DNA of 64,000 nucleotides from Camellia lanceoleosa. Taxonomy: Eukaryota; Streptophyta; Magnoliopsida; Ericales; Theaceae. Position numbers and translations under genes: made by a program. The DNA lies in assembly GCA_025200525.1 (NCBI GenBank), contig CM045768.1:50600925-50664924 (forward strand), written 5' to 3'. Every line of letters begins with the position of its first letter. The stretch's first letter is position 1. Shown piece by piece: positions 1-12,640 of the stretch. Under the pieces are notes generated by a model that searched no databases, was not told the DNA's origin, and saw nothing but the letters and a program-made list of their open reading frames with translations.

Positions 1-3000
1 GTGATGTAATTCAATATAATATACTTTGTAGAGTATTGATATGTTGACATATACGATAAAAATCGCTATAAACAGAAGTTATTTGGAGTAGTAATAGTAG
101 ACACAAGATTAAAAACTAGAACTAGACTTTTTTGTAGTTCCTTAATCGGTTTGGAGGGTCCAGTTGGAAGGCTGCCGACCCACCCAAAATCCAACTAGGT
201 GACTTAAATTATTTTTTTGTAAGACCGGCTGAACAATTCAATCATGAAAAAGTTTAGGTTGATTGAAGCTAGGGCGGAACTTGAAATTTTGTTTGGGAGG
301 AGTCAATATATATGCATAAAAAATATTGAATATAATTTCTTATAGAGTAATTCTACTTGCACAATAATTTTGTCTCCTTACACCTAAGTTCTCATTATAC
401 CACAATCAAATTTATCTTCTTTTTTACACGTTTCATAATATTAATCTTACCCTTATCTCTTTCCTCACTTTTCAAACCCTAGATTTTACTACCACTTCGA
501 TAGCCACTGTTGGCAACTCCAGAGATAGCCATTGCCATTGACTATGGCCATCAAACTGCAACCATCTTTCCCTACCAGCGAACCCCGAGCCTAGCCCTCT
601 TCTTCTTGCGACCACCTCCACCACTGTCTCCTCTTTTCGATGTGATAATATCATATTTTTAAAGTAAAATTATATTTATAAATATTATTTTAAAATAAAA
701 AATTCACATTAAATTATATTAATCTATATATTTTTTTGTATGAATATTTGTTTGTATATTATATTATATTAGATGGGGCAGCAGGTCAAAAGGACAAAGA
801 AAAAAGAAAAGGATTTTTGAGAGAGAAAAAAAAGCTTGAATTTGTAACAAAAAAGTGAGAGTTTGAATGGAGCCAGCAAAACGACATAGTATTAAAACAT
901 AGCAGTTGCTGCTGTGATTAACTCACAGCAGCATCCCCGAACCCCTTATTGGATGGTTTTTTTGTGATTTTTTTGAGAGAACTTAATAAAAAGTCAAAAA
1001 TTAACTTTTTACCTAGTTCTTAAATCGCTTAGTATATACATAATTTATTTGATTTTATTTTTTAAAATAAAATAAATGCACTCGTCAAAGTTTCAACTTA
1101 GAATGTAATGAGCAAGTATTAAATGTTTGTGCCAACTAAATTACAATAATTTTTGTATCATTATTCTAACAAATTATACTCATCATGTTTGGTTTCACTT
1201 TGTAAAGTCATTTTCAAAAAAATAATTTGAAAACTATTTTTTGAAAATGAATAATGTGTTTGGTTTTCTAAAAAATACATTATTATAATTTCAAATTTCC
1301 CTCCACAATTGTAGAGAGAGAGAGAGCTGCTTCTAGAATACATTTAACAAAATAAAAAAGAAAAAAATTTGTCATATCAGTACTTGTCCCGTGTTTGTAT
1401 TATGTATGTATATACAAGGTAGGTCCGAAAAAAGAGAGCAAGGCAGAGTTTAGTATGAGTAATAGGAGTAGAGTAATAGGCTATAGTCCTCACATCTACG
1501 AGATCACGTGAAGAATAAAATTAAAAATAATCTAAAAAGCAGGGAGACAACCAAACAACAATTCTAGTACTCATTATAATTTACTCTTTGATATTAATTT
1601 GATCTCAATATTTTAATTCGTTCAATTTTAATTTTATTTTTATTTTATCTCATTTTAGTCAACCCATCACCCAATGCAAAGTTAGAGAAGGCTGGAAGGC
1701 CATCTGTGCTAGAGTGGAAGATAGTAGCTGCCAGTAGGCATGGGCTGTCACTTGGGGCCTCTCTTTGGTTGGTAATGCAATTGGAGAGATGTTATAACTT
1801 GGTGCGTCCATCTTGAATTTACTTTAATAATTTAAATTATTTATTTTATAAAATTTATCGAGATTAATAATTTATATAAAAATTAAATTGATCAAATATG
1901 TTAATCACATTTATCTTTAAAAGAATAAAAATTAATGATCTATTCTCAAAATTATTAAAATTTGCCAAGCATAGAATAGCCTAGTTACGTTAGTATGTGA
2001 GAGTAAAATGCTGCCCCGAAACTTTTAGTCCTCAGTTGGGCCTCGCAAGATTGCTCATGTATTTCTATTATTAACTATCAATTCCGATATGTATATGAAG
2101 GGTGATTCTATTGCACTCAAAATTAGGAATGATAATTTGAACCCGACTTGACGGGGACCCGACCCACCGATCGATTTGGCGATTTTTCTTGAAAAATATC
2201 TCAGCGAGGCGGAGATGATATTCAAAAATCAATTCGATCAATTTCGACGGGAGGCGAGGATAAGTGTCCTAGCCCGTATCGACCCGTCCCATCCACATCA
2301 CTGAGTGAAATTACTATTATTTAATACGCTCAAATTCTTAGGATTCTCTATTAAATTATTTAGGTTATAATTTATTTTTTAATACGTTATAATTTTTTAC
2401 AAATTATCCTTCAAAATGAAATTGTAATTTTGGTACATCAAATAATAAACAACCAAATACAGCAGTATTATTCTTCTCATTGCTGTGAATCCCATTTGGT
2501 ATCGGGCCGTCAACTATTTCAAGAAAGAAAGTAGTATAGTGAAGATGTGATTCCATTTTGACTCATTTTCCAGCTAGTCCGGCCTATTTTGGACATATCG
2601 GCCTGATTCGCCCATCTTCCGGCCATACCAATTGTTCTGGTATTCACCATTGGCAAGAAAAAATAAAAAAAGGAGTTGATTTTTTCTTCCGAAACCACCA
2701 TACTGGCTGCTTGTCGATTTCTTTTTCATCTAATGTTGTTCATTAATTCTTTTAGTTTTGTCTTCTTTGCGGACAATTTATAGTGACTTTTGGGCCGTGG
2801 ATTGGAGTTTTGGGTGAGGAAGAAGATGAATAGATTTAATACATTTGGAGCGATTTTCAGCGTTGATTGTACTCCCACATTTGAATATGATGTTTGGATA
2901 GGTATTTGGAATTAATTTTCCTCTGCGAAAACTTCTGTTTGAGCGCGATTTTCAATTTTTTTGTTTGGAAATTTGGCCTAACTAGTGCGTCCCACGGTTG

Positions 3001-3464
3001 ACGGAGCAGATGCAAATTTTTTTTGCAATTGATATATTAATTTTTTATATATTAGAAAAATATTTTCGAATTTTTAAATTTTTTGTGCTTTAATAAATTT
3101 TGAGTTGTATGTTTAGTTCTGAGTTGTAAGTTTTTTGTATCAAATATCAAATGTTACATCAAAATTCCCTACTCTTTTCAAAACTATTTTCAAAACACTT
3201 TCACCAAACAAAATTTTCACACTCAAATCATAATTCCAAAACCCACAAACTTAAAATACAACTTATACTCTCAAATTATAGTTAGAAAACTATACTAACC
3301 ATAACCTAAAACTTTGAGGATAAGATGAAGAGTTTTGAATATCAATAATACATATAACACATATAAGTGATTAGATATAAGAAAAAAAATTATATTTTAT
3401 TTTAGAGTTTAATGTAAGTACAATAGAAACTAAAATTTTAAAATTTAAATTGGGTATACTAAAT
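1..3464. other. AT-rich intergenic spacer, no gene seen
   Basis: Mostly A/T-rich sequence with short ORFs only, none with a recognisable domain. There is a short (GA)n run near 1313-1325 and a GC-richer patch at about 2130-2310. Poly-A and poly-T tracts are frequent. I see no gene, RNA gene or clear transposon ends here. Confidence 0.6.
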
Positions 3465-3995
3465 GTGGGGATATATTTTATGAGTACCAACCGTGGCAAG
3501 GTATTGTTGGCGTGTAATGAGGTGCCACGTGTCTCGTTCTTGATCTTGAGGTTATCTCGGCAAGGCGGATTACCTCGAAGATATCGAAATCTGAGATAAG
3601 CGGATAAGGGACAAGAGTCTTAGAATGAGGAAAGACTTCAAAATGGATAAGGATAACGTTCTTAGGTAGTGTATCCTTATCTTTTGAGGGAAGTCAAAGT
3701 AACTAGCGAATGGGAGTCCATAGAAGTCGAGCTTCTATTGGGACTAGGATTAAGTTTACTATAAAAAGAAAGGCACCCGTGGGTCTAAAATGCATAATTT
3801 ATATTACGAGCAGTGAGTTTGCACTATTGATTATCTTTGAGAGATATACTGACTTGATCGTCGGAGTGCCTCGGGTGGACGAACCACCGTCGGAATCTTC
3901 TCTTTCTGTTGCAGGTTAGCTAGGTGTCATCTATTCTGCCAGTTCTCTCCAGTTGATCACTGAGTTGGCAGTGTGGTCGGAAAATCACCTACACA
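3465..3995 (+). repeat. LTR of a degenerate Ty3/gypsy element (element 1)
   Basis: The segment starts TGTGGGGATA and ends ACACA. It is followed after two bases by a primer-binding-like site. Its layout matches the LTR at 33173-33602: a TGTGGGG start, an 'ACTGACTT' segment in the second half, a '(T)GCAGG' or '(T)TCAGG' about 75-85 bp before the end, and a CA terminus. The partner LTR is not visible; it may lie in the gap or be deleted. The start and end are judged from these features only, and no target duplication could be verified. Confidence 0.55.
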
Positions 3996-3997
3996 AT

Positions 3998-4015
3998 TTG
4001 GCGTCTTCTGTGGGA
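3998..4015 (+). other. Putative primer-binding site of element 1
   Basis: TTGGCGTCTTCTGTGGGA follows the LTR end directly. It resembles the TTGGCGCCGTCTGTGGGA-type sequence seen after 5' LTRs of many plant Ty3/gypsy elements. The primer tRNA was not identified. Confidence 0.5.
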
Positions 4016-7000
4016 AAGATAGGAGAATAGATGGCGACAGACGACGAAGGAAAAGATTGAGGCGACACTCTTCTTTGGGAGTGGGAGACCTATTGACCTT
4101 GATGTCACGAGAGGCAGATACCTTGCGAAACTTCGTGACCAAGATCACGCAGTGAAGGGCGTCGGCGAGTAGTAGCGCGCAAAGAAACGGATCGAAGTGG
4201 CTACTACAATGAAGGCGACCTCTAGGTATGGAAGGATAGATACTGCGGAGGGGCGAAGAGGTCAAGGAGATGGCAAACAAATTGGCGAGACATGCGATCG
4301 GTCGTCAATTTCATGATGCAAAATAACGTCATGCGCTACCGGGACATGTCGATTCGGCGACCAATGCCGGAAGGAGGCGAAGAACAATCCCAGCCCCTCG
4401 GCTGTGAGCGAAGACACTCTCACCGAACTTCTAGGGAGATCGGACGAAGGGGGTCAAGAAGTGAAGAATCACGGAGGACACATCCCACAAAGGTGGCGGA
4501 CCCTAAAGGACATCGGCATGTTCGAGGCGCTATGCTTCGACCTGACTCATGGAGAGGGGTGAAGAGGACTAACCATGAAAGTAGTGCACCAAAAGGCTAA
4601 AAGTAGGAGATAGCGGGCTACAGGAGGACAAAGAGGACTTAGAGATTACCTCAGAGGAAGCAACGAGAATCTGAAGCGTCGAGGTAACCTCCCGAGCCGA
4701 GAACACCATTCTCGGTGGAGTTAGATGAGTTTAGCGCCAAGAGATTGATATCTTTGAGGTTTCAAATATCGATGGTAAGTCGGACCCCAACTTCCGCGTC
4801 GGATTATATTTGAACTCAATGGCATTGTATAGTGGAAACGAGCCGTTGCTCTGCAAAGTGTTCCCCTCATCCTTTGGGGAGATTGCATCAGATTGGTTCC
4901 AAAAACTACCGAAGGGAAACGTGAAGACTTGGGAAGGCTGGCGGCCCGGAATGTTGCGTGGCGGGTTAGTAGCTAAACAAAATTGCAGCCATTAAGAGGG
5001 TGGGGCGCATTGATGGCTCTGAAGGTACGAATGTAAGGATGAAATATAGGGCCTATGCAAAAAAGACACTATGAGGGTATTCAGCCGAATACCCGAGTGT
5101 AATCAAAGAAGTAGCGGTCGTGTCATTCAAGAAGGGCTTTGAAGATAATGGCTGTCTACTCTACGGAAGTCTTTGGCGAAAAACTTTGCCAAAAACATAG
5201 AAAACTCATGCGCGAGAATCGGGAAATCACCTTGCGCGAATGGAAAGACTTCGTCGGGGACTAAGGAGATAAAACAAAGAAAGGAAAGCGGCTCGCCAAG
5301 AAGTGAGGCGAGGTAATAACGGATCGAACAAGCAAGAAAGCAGAACTAAAAAGTACTTACGAGGTAGTGGCATTTGTGTTAGAATCCCAATCGGTCACAA
5401 GAGTCTTGGAACAAATTCGGAACAGTAGGCCTATTTTAGAAACACTAATGGGGAGCACGAGGGGAATTCATGGGGAGGAAGCGTTGGCGGGCGTTGTGCA
5501 CTACCACAATGAAGGGCACATGACTCGGGGTTGTAGAGAATACTGAAAGCACACTTGGAGAAGACTTGGTGAGACAGAGGCCATCCCGGGGATTCATTCA
5601 GTCAGCGAGGGGCAGGAACAAGAAAACAAGCATAGCAAGATTGCCTCAAGCACCGGCCTCCGCCTCACCCAGCCACAACAACCACGATGAGGGGAGGACC
5701 TCGGGTAGTCAATGTGATTCACTCAAGGTCAGCGAAATCGAGAGGGAGACCGAGAAGATGCTTGTAGCATGGCTACAACATGTCCTATCAAGTTGGGAGA
5801 AAAGACATCGGGCGAGGAAAAGAGCAGCCCGGGGCCAATGATAAAGTTTCTTTGAAGCCAACCTAGAGATGGTCCAGCTTATGCTGCATAATGATGCCTT
5901 GGTAATATTCCTCCAAAGTTGCAGGGAGTGCCAGAGTGAAAGCGCATCTGATTGACCAAAGGCGGCCTCTTGTGACATCATGTCACGTCCAGATGTTACA
6001 AGAACTCGGCTTTCACTCTTGGACGATATGGAACAGGTCAATATGAGCCCCGATGGTTTGGGTTCAATGGAGCGTCGCATCGACATAGCCCCTTTACTTG
6101 GGAGGCGGGTAAACTTGGAGAGTGCGGTACGGCACGGGGGAAAATCAAAGAGCGGCGAAATTCACCATCATTTGACACCTCCTCCCTTACAACATCATCT
6201 ACAGGAAGGCCATGGTTGCATGGGATGGGGGTGATTCCCTCAATATTTCATCAACTATTGCGATTCCCCAGCAGTATGGGATATTTAGGGAAGTCGAGGC
6301 GTATGCCCTTGAAAGAGGTAACTCCATGGCGACAATGAAAATCTACATGCTGACATCTGAGAATATCGAGGAAGGCGAATTGAAGATGAAGGCGTGCCGA
6401 AGTACTAGAAGGCGTCGGCAAAGGCAGCCGGCGAAGAAGAGCCTTGAAGAGCCGAAGAAACTTCTAATCCAGGATGGAGATGGAAAGAGCAGCTTCTTTT
6501 CTTCTACCAGCTTCGGGCTTAGCCGAAGAAGAAGAAAAAGAGTTTGAAAAGCTTTTTAAGAGCCAATATTAAGGTATTTGCTTGGACACCTGCCATGAAA
6601 TGCTTGGCATTGACCTCGAGAGATCACTTGCCTGGCCAGATGTTGTGCAGTCTGACCAAACTTGTAATTCAACGAGGCGAGAAGACCCGACATTGGCGCA
6701 CGTCGAAGCGGTGAGAAAGTAAGTGAGCGAGACTTCACGGAGGCTAGGGCCATTAGAGAAGTTCACTACCGACACTGGCTATCTAATAAATTGGTTGGTA
6801 AAAGAAGAAGAAGCGGTAAATGGAGGTGCTGCGTAAACTTTGCGATTTAAACAAGAGACTGTCCCAAGAGCGACTTCCTCTACCCAAGATTGACCGGCTA
6901 GTAGATGCCACTTGGGGCACTGGAAGGATGAAACTTCACCGGATGCCTACGAGGGTATCACCAAATAGTTATAGACCTGCCCGGATGGAAAGAAAATCGC

Positions 7001-8887
7001 ATTTATCACTCCCGAAGGGTTATCACTCTGGTGATGCCGCCGATTTGAAAATCTGCAGGAGCCGCTTACAGATTGGTAACCAAGAATGTTCAAAGCACGA
7101 TTGGCGAAACCGGTTGGAAGTCTACGCCGACATGATGTTCGTTAAGACCAACGACACGAAGGTCATCTCCGCAAATCTATGCGATCCTTCCAGAAATCCT
7201 TAAAAACATATTGGCTTGACTCAATGCATCGAAGCGCATTTCAGAAGTTGGATCATTAAGTTTTGAGATACTGGTGACCGGAGGCATTGAAATTTGATTG
7301 AGATCAAGGCCATTCTAGGTTAGAAGAGCGGCGTCGTGTAAGCAGTCTGAGATGCCTGGCTGGAAGGGCGCGGCTAAGCAAGGTTCATAAGTAGAAGCTT
7401 GAACAAGTACAGAAAACCTTTCTTCAAATTAGTGAAGAAAGCCACGGACTCTTTGGGCAGATGGTCTGGCGTGCGCCCGATCTGAAAGTGCGACCACGGC
7501 TCAATTCTTTGAATCGAACTTAGAAATTGTTTAAATATGGCGATTTAAGAACATCGATAAAGTGCGATTACTAATCAGAAGGAAAAAGGAGAGCAAAGGG
7601 GGTATTTACTATGGCAAAATACTAGTCGTGATAAAATCTCACCCTTAGAAATTGTGCGGCTCTAGTAATAAGCAAAAGTTGAACCATTACTTCGGGCCCA
7701 TAAAATTCAATAGTCTTGTGAGCATCCATTGAAGTCCCTAATACAGTGAGGAGACTTAACGGAAGAATAGCCCCGGTGGGTAGTAAGCCTAAGGCTAATG
7801 TAATCTGAATCACCAGGCCAGGCGCAATCAAGGCTAGAGTTTTGGCGACTTAAGTGGCGAAGTTCACGCGAAATTCATCGAACCTTCAGACTCCGTTGGG
7901 CAAGATAGAGCGATGTCAAACAAACAACGAAGCCCGACTAAAGACAAAAGAACAAAGGAAAGAGGACAAACTTAGACCCATGACATTTACATCGTTGACT
8001 CCTTTTCCATTTGTTGGGTTGATGGGAATTCAAACCGACGGGGAGGCGAAGCTGAAGTAATCTTGATATCTCCGGATGGAGATATTAGGAATAGTCCATT
8101 AGATTGGGTTCAAGGCCTCCAAACAATGAGGCGGGCATCACTGCAAGCATTGATTAATTTGAAGGTGGCGGCGGTACAAAGCCCGAGATAGTGTGAATTT
8201 TTGTGACTCCGCAATTATTAGATTAACGAGACAGAGCGAGTTTGCGGCCCAGATGATGAAGAATGTGCAGCCCTCACGCAAAGGAGGTCATCGGTGGCGA
8301 CCTTATTCGAAGCTGCCAGACGCTACGCCTGATAAGCGAGATGATAACAACCATGCCCGTCGTTGGCGGCCTAGCTAGTCGCAATCTGACGGGAAAAAAA
8401 ACGATAATGATTGAATATTTATGGGCCCAAGCGATGAACCAATAACCACGGGCGGGGAAGCAGTAATGCGTGAACGTAGGACCAAAAATTTGGATGGGCG
8501 CAATTGTTCGTTCCTAAAAGAAAAGCTACCCGGATGACGCGAAATGTATACCAAGATCAGTTGAAATTAAGCAAGATTGATCGTGTGAACATCTCTACGA
8601 AGGTTCTTCCTTGGACCCTTTTTAAAGGTCGTACACCTCATGGGTTGAAGATTTTTTATATGGGAATTCCTTGAAGAATTTATGGAAACCCTTGGCAGAT
8701 CACTAGCTCACCGGGGCCGTGCAAGGGTATTGGTGGCCTTACATGCAAAAAATCACAGAAGCCTATGTAAATAAGTGAACAATGCAAAAGGTTTGCACTT
8801 TGATACACCGGCCAATTTCTTGACCCTAAACCTGTATCCGATCCTTGGCGTTTGCCCAATAGAGGATGGATCTCGTTGGGCAATTAC
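4016..8887 (+). pseudogene. Decayed gag-pol of a Tat-like Ty3/gypsy element (element 1)
   Basis: This is the internal region of an LTR retrotransposon broken by many stops and frameshifts. A gag fragment is readable at about 4810-4970 (FPSSFGEIASDWFQKLPKG, the usual 'tLkG.A..Wf..L' type of core). A reverse transcriptase fragment lies at about 6830-6960 (DLNKR... then LPLPKIDRLVDAT, matching 'DLNKACPKDSFPLPRIDQLVDAT' of plant elements). An RNase H-like fragment lies at about 8000-8080 (VDGNSNRRGG followed by ILISPDG, in a shifted frame). The order gag, RT, RNase H fits Ty3/gypsy. The integrase end is not visible and may be lost at the gap. No single reading frame spans a domain, so the copy is dead. 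Confidence 0.65.
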
Positions 8888-8987
8888 NNNNNNNNNNNNN
8901 NNNNNNNNNNNNNNNNNNNNNNNNNNNNNNNNNNNNNNNNNNNNNNNNNNNNNNNNNNNNNNNNNNNNNNNNNNNNNNNNNNNNNNN
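8888..8987. other. Assembly gap (100 N)
   Basis: Exactly 100 N. That is a conventional length for a gap of unknown size, so distances across it should not be trusted. It abuts a GGT-rich tract, which probably caused the assembly break. Confidence 0.99.
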
Positions 8988-9570
8988 TGGCGGTGATGGA
9001 GTGGTGGTGGTAGGTGGTGAGTGGCGGATGGCGAGGTGATGGTGGGTGGTGGCGGTGGTGGTGGTGAAAGTAGTGGTGAGTAGATGGATGGGTGGCGGAT
9101 TGGCGGGTGGTGGGGGTGTGGCAGTGGGTGGTGGTGGTGGTGGTGGTATGGGTGGTGGGTGGTGGCGGCAAGTGGGTGACGGGTGGGTGGTGGATAATGA
9201 TGGTGGTGGTGGTGGTGGTGGTGGTGGTGGTGGTGGTAGCGGCGGGTGGGTGGCAGGTGGTGGTGGATGGCGGGTGGTGGATGGTGGTGGCAAGTGGGTG
9301 GTGAGTGGTGGTGGCGGGTAGGTGGCGGGTAGATGGCAGGTGGTGGTGGCGGTGGCGAGCGATGGATGGTAGTGGCAGGTGGCGAGTGGTGGCGGATGGC
9401 TGGTGGCTGGTGGTGGTAGTGGTGGCGAGTGGGTGGCAAGTGGGTGGTAATGGCCGGTAGTGGCCGGTGGTGGCTGGTGTGTGGTGAGTGGTGGTGGCAG
9501 ATGGTGGTGGGGGGTGGCGGCAAAAAATAGTGGTGGAAAATGGTGGCGGATGACGGCTAGTGTTTGGTGG
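8988..9570. repeat. GGT/GGC-rich low-complexity block
   Basis: About 580 bp of imperfect (GGT)n, (GTGGTGGC)n and related purine-rich repeats, with the purest run near 9200-9238. The plus strand carries many GG and GGG runs. Long His/Pro-rich or Gly/Val-rich ORFs on either strand come from this composition. Confidence 0.9.
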
Positions 9571-10178
9571 TAAAAAAAAAAAAAGAAAAAAAATCAAAAC
9601 GGAAACACATTTTTTAAGTTTACATTTTTTGGCCAAATTTATAAACTAAGGCTACTGATTTATAAATCAAAAATTTACCAAACAAGTTTTATTTGAGTTT
9701 TTAAATTTTTGTAAATATAAATGAAAATTAAGCGTAAGTGTTACCAAAGCGACACCCAAATATTTTAGTTTTTATCATGACCCATTCAAATTAAATTGCT
9801 TAATATTTTCAAAAGCAAACTCATTTTGCATTGTTACCTTATTTGAGGAGCAGTTATTTTAATAATTTTTAATTTTTTGGCTAAAATATGAAGTAAAAAA
9901 ATTAGTATATTTGGAATGATTTTTAATTTTTATAAAAAATGTGCAAAAGGAAAGAAAAGAAATTTTAAGTTTTGGTATAAATTATTGACTTTTTAATTTT
10001 TAACTTTAAGCTAAAACTATTACATGTCAAGCGAGGCTGTAGGCCCATAATGTATAGTCAAATCCAAGGAAATAGTAATATTATTATGTTCAATAAAATT
10101 TAAGTACAAAATTTGAGTGTATGTCATAAAATATTAGAGATTTTAAAAGTTCTATCAAAATTTTTACTAAATGTCTTA
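9571..10178. other. AT-rich spacer, no gene seen
   Basis: Poly-A-containing, AT-rich sequence between the GGT block and the next LTR. No coding signal and no clear repeat ends. The last five bases (10174-10178, TCTTA) may be the left target duplication of the nest that follows. Confidence 0.5.
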
Positions 10179-10371
10179 TGTGGAGGCGAATATTGAGAGT
10201 CGTAGAGAGGCCAAATAGTTAAACTTGGAGGTCGAAAATATATAGCATTAGGCATCGTCGAACCACGCTTCGAATCCTATCATATTTGGCCAAATAGCCG
10301 GTTGAGCAAAGTAGAGTGGATGCTACAAAAAGAAGTTGAATGGCGGGTGAAAGTGGGCTCAATCCAGGTGT
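10179..10371 (+). repeat. Truncated 5' LTR of the nested Tat element
   Basis: About 190 bp align by eye with 33173-33370. Shared blocks include GAGTCGTAGAGAGGCC, AATAGCCGGTTGAGCAA and GTGGGCTCAATCC or GTGAGCTCAATCC. The similarity stops at about 10371, where unrelated sequence starting TGTAACAGCGCC begins. That could be the end of an inserted element. Confidence 0.75.
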
Positions 10372-11974
10372 AACAGCGCCGCGGAGACCTCGCTCTGATT
10401 CGGACTTCGATTTCGTTGCGGTTCCAAATCTCGAACCAAAGAGTCTAAATCCGCCGTCGTTTTGAAGAAAAACAAATTTTTTTTGAAAGAAGTGCCAAAC
10501 ATGGGTACTTTGCGAGATAACGAGTCGCCACCTAAATATTTTTTAAAATGGGAAATTTAGGAAACCCTAACTCGGTGCCAAAGGCCACGTGTAAAATCAT
10601 CACCAAAGTTGGCTCGGGAACTTGGAGTACGATTAGGGAAGATCACATCGTGAGCACCCCTCTCGCCCGGTCAAAGACCGTGCCTCTACTCCATGATATC
10701 GTTTTTGAAAACATTGTGAGTTCTTATTACGGTTTATTTAGCCTAGGTTACTATGTGATGCTCATGACAAACAAGTATAAATGGGCGTCGAATTGGAACA
10801 AAACATTTCATGTTTGTTTGTTTGAAAATGGTGTGATGGTCTTTGCATGACGAGCTAAAAATCTTGGTTGCCACCCTCGGTGGGCTTAAACATGATTTTG
10901 CCACTATTTAATGGGCTTAAAACAAAGTCAATGCATTTGTCCCAATTCAAATAACTCAACCTCCACCCACAGAGCATCCAAGCGGTTATATCACATAGCG
11001 GTTAGCCTCATGGTAAGCATGCTATTCATGTAACACTCACCGCATGCAAGGATGCTAAAGCATAAAACTTCGAGTACTCCAAGCCAAAAGCGAAAACCGA
11101 TTAGAAATCATGCATGATCCTAAATATCTGAAATGCCTAATGCAACACATGCGAGATGCAAACTATAGCGAGCTCATTTGTCCTAAGCGTGGTATATGAA
11201 ATGCTACAACTATCACGTATTCAATTTGGAATTGAAATACAAATGCGGTTTGTATGATCTTGAGGCAGTGCGTGCAAAAGCAGATGAATGATGCAAACAT
11301 CTTTGTCATCTTTGTTATGCTAATTGAAATATGCCTATATCTAACCATTGTAAGCGGATAAATAAAAGGGAGAAAGAAATGGGGGTTGGAAGACATACAT
11401 CACACTCCGCCCCTTATTACAACATTGCCCTCGCGTGGGGGTCGAATAAATAATACGGTCGAATAAAGAATAATCTGATTTCTAATTAATTAACAAATTA
11501 AACTAAGAAAAGCGTAAAAAAGCGGCATGCAAACCGGGGCGCCTAACCTTGTGGATGATGCATGTTGAAATTTTATGCGGCGCGAAAAATGAAATCCTTT
11601 GGGATGCCCCGATTAGCCTCTGTTACAATGTTTCTCGAAATCGTGCGGACTCGAAAAGTTCTTTGATCCTTGATTTTCTTTGCAGCGAAGCGAGAAGGGG
11701 CATAGCAATGTATTTCACAAATATATGCATGCCTCGATCCTCGTTACCAATCCGCATCTCGATGCATGATGGCGAGGCAGAAGTGCACAACTTGTAGGAT
11801 GAATGCATATGAATGCTACAACAAAACCTAGCTCCATCATGGGTGTCCGAATTAATGTGGTGGGGAATTGAGACCGTTCCGTCGCTCAGTCTGAAACATA
11901 CCTCGTTTCGTCTGATATGCATGATATGCATGAAATCGCAACTAATATACAATCTTAGCATGCGATGCTATGAA

Positions 11975-12640
11975 AATGGCGCCTCGAAAAGCAATGCAAG
12001 CGGGATAAAATCGAGCGCCTCGAAATCGTGCACAGACGCATAAGCGAGGTGATGATGAAATGCAAACCGGATAAAATCGAAGTGCCTCGAAATCGTGCAC
12101 AGAACGCATAAGCCGGCGATGATGAAATACTGGCCGGATAAAACCGAAGTGCCTCGAAATCGTGCTCCGCAGACGCATCAAAAGCGATGATATGCAAATC
12201 GGATAAAATCGAAGTGCCTCGAAATCGTGCACTGCAGACGCAAACGGCGATGACAAATGGAATGAAATGGCATACGGAATGCAAATTGGGCTTACGCCAA
12301 CATGAGAGGACCTGTTACTTTTCGCATAAAACTGCCGTCGGATAAAAATAAAAGCGCCCGAAATGCATGCGCGGACCGCATAACCGAGAATGCATAAAAT
12401 AGCATATGGAATGCGATGATGGGCTTACGCCAACATAGAAGCCTCGGCACTCGCATAAATTTGCCATCGGATAAAAAAGCGCCTCGAAATGCTTGCACTG
12501 CACGCATAAACCAGAAGCGATCTTGGAATATTGACATGCGAAATACAAATTGGGCTTATACCAACATGAGAGGGCCTCGCCGCACTCACATGGGATCTTG
12601 ATGAATGAAAGCAGGCGCCTCGAAGTCGTTACACGCATAA
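11975..12640. repeat. Tandem repeats, about 66 bp, then longer related units
   Basis: At 11975-12260, four to five units share GCCTCGAAATCGTGCA, GACGCATAAG and GGATAAAATCGAAGTG blocks. From about 12290 to 12640 the same blocks recur in a longer unit that also has GGGCTTACGCCAACATGAGA. Minus-strand ORFs here with repeated FRGTSIL-like peptides arise from the repeat and are not taken as genes. Confidence 0.75.

Noticed and set aside
1..3464. Possible host gene at the left edge
   Set aside because: Only short ORFs without domain, codon bias or splice logic.
8753..9636. Long His/Pro-rich and Gly/Val-rich ORFs on both strands
   Set aside because: They follow from the GGT-rich repeat and run into the N gap; no domain, and every frame of such a repeat is open.
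11942..12284. Overlapping minus-strand ORFs with repeated peptides
   Set aside because: The peptide repeats copy the 66-bp DNA repeat in more than one frame; no independent coding evidence.
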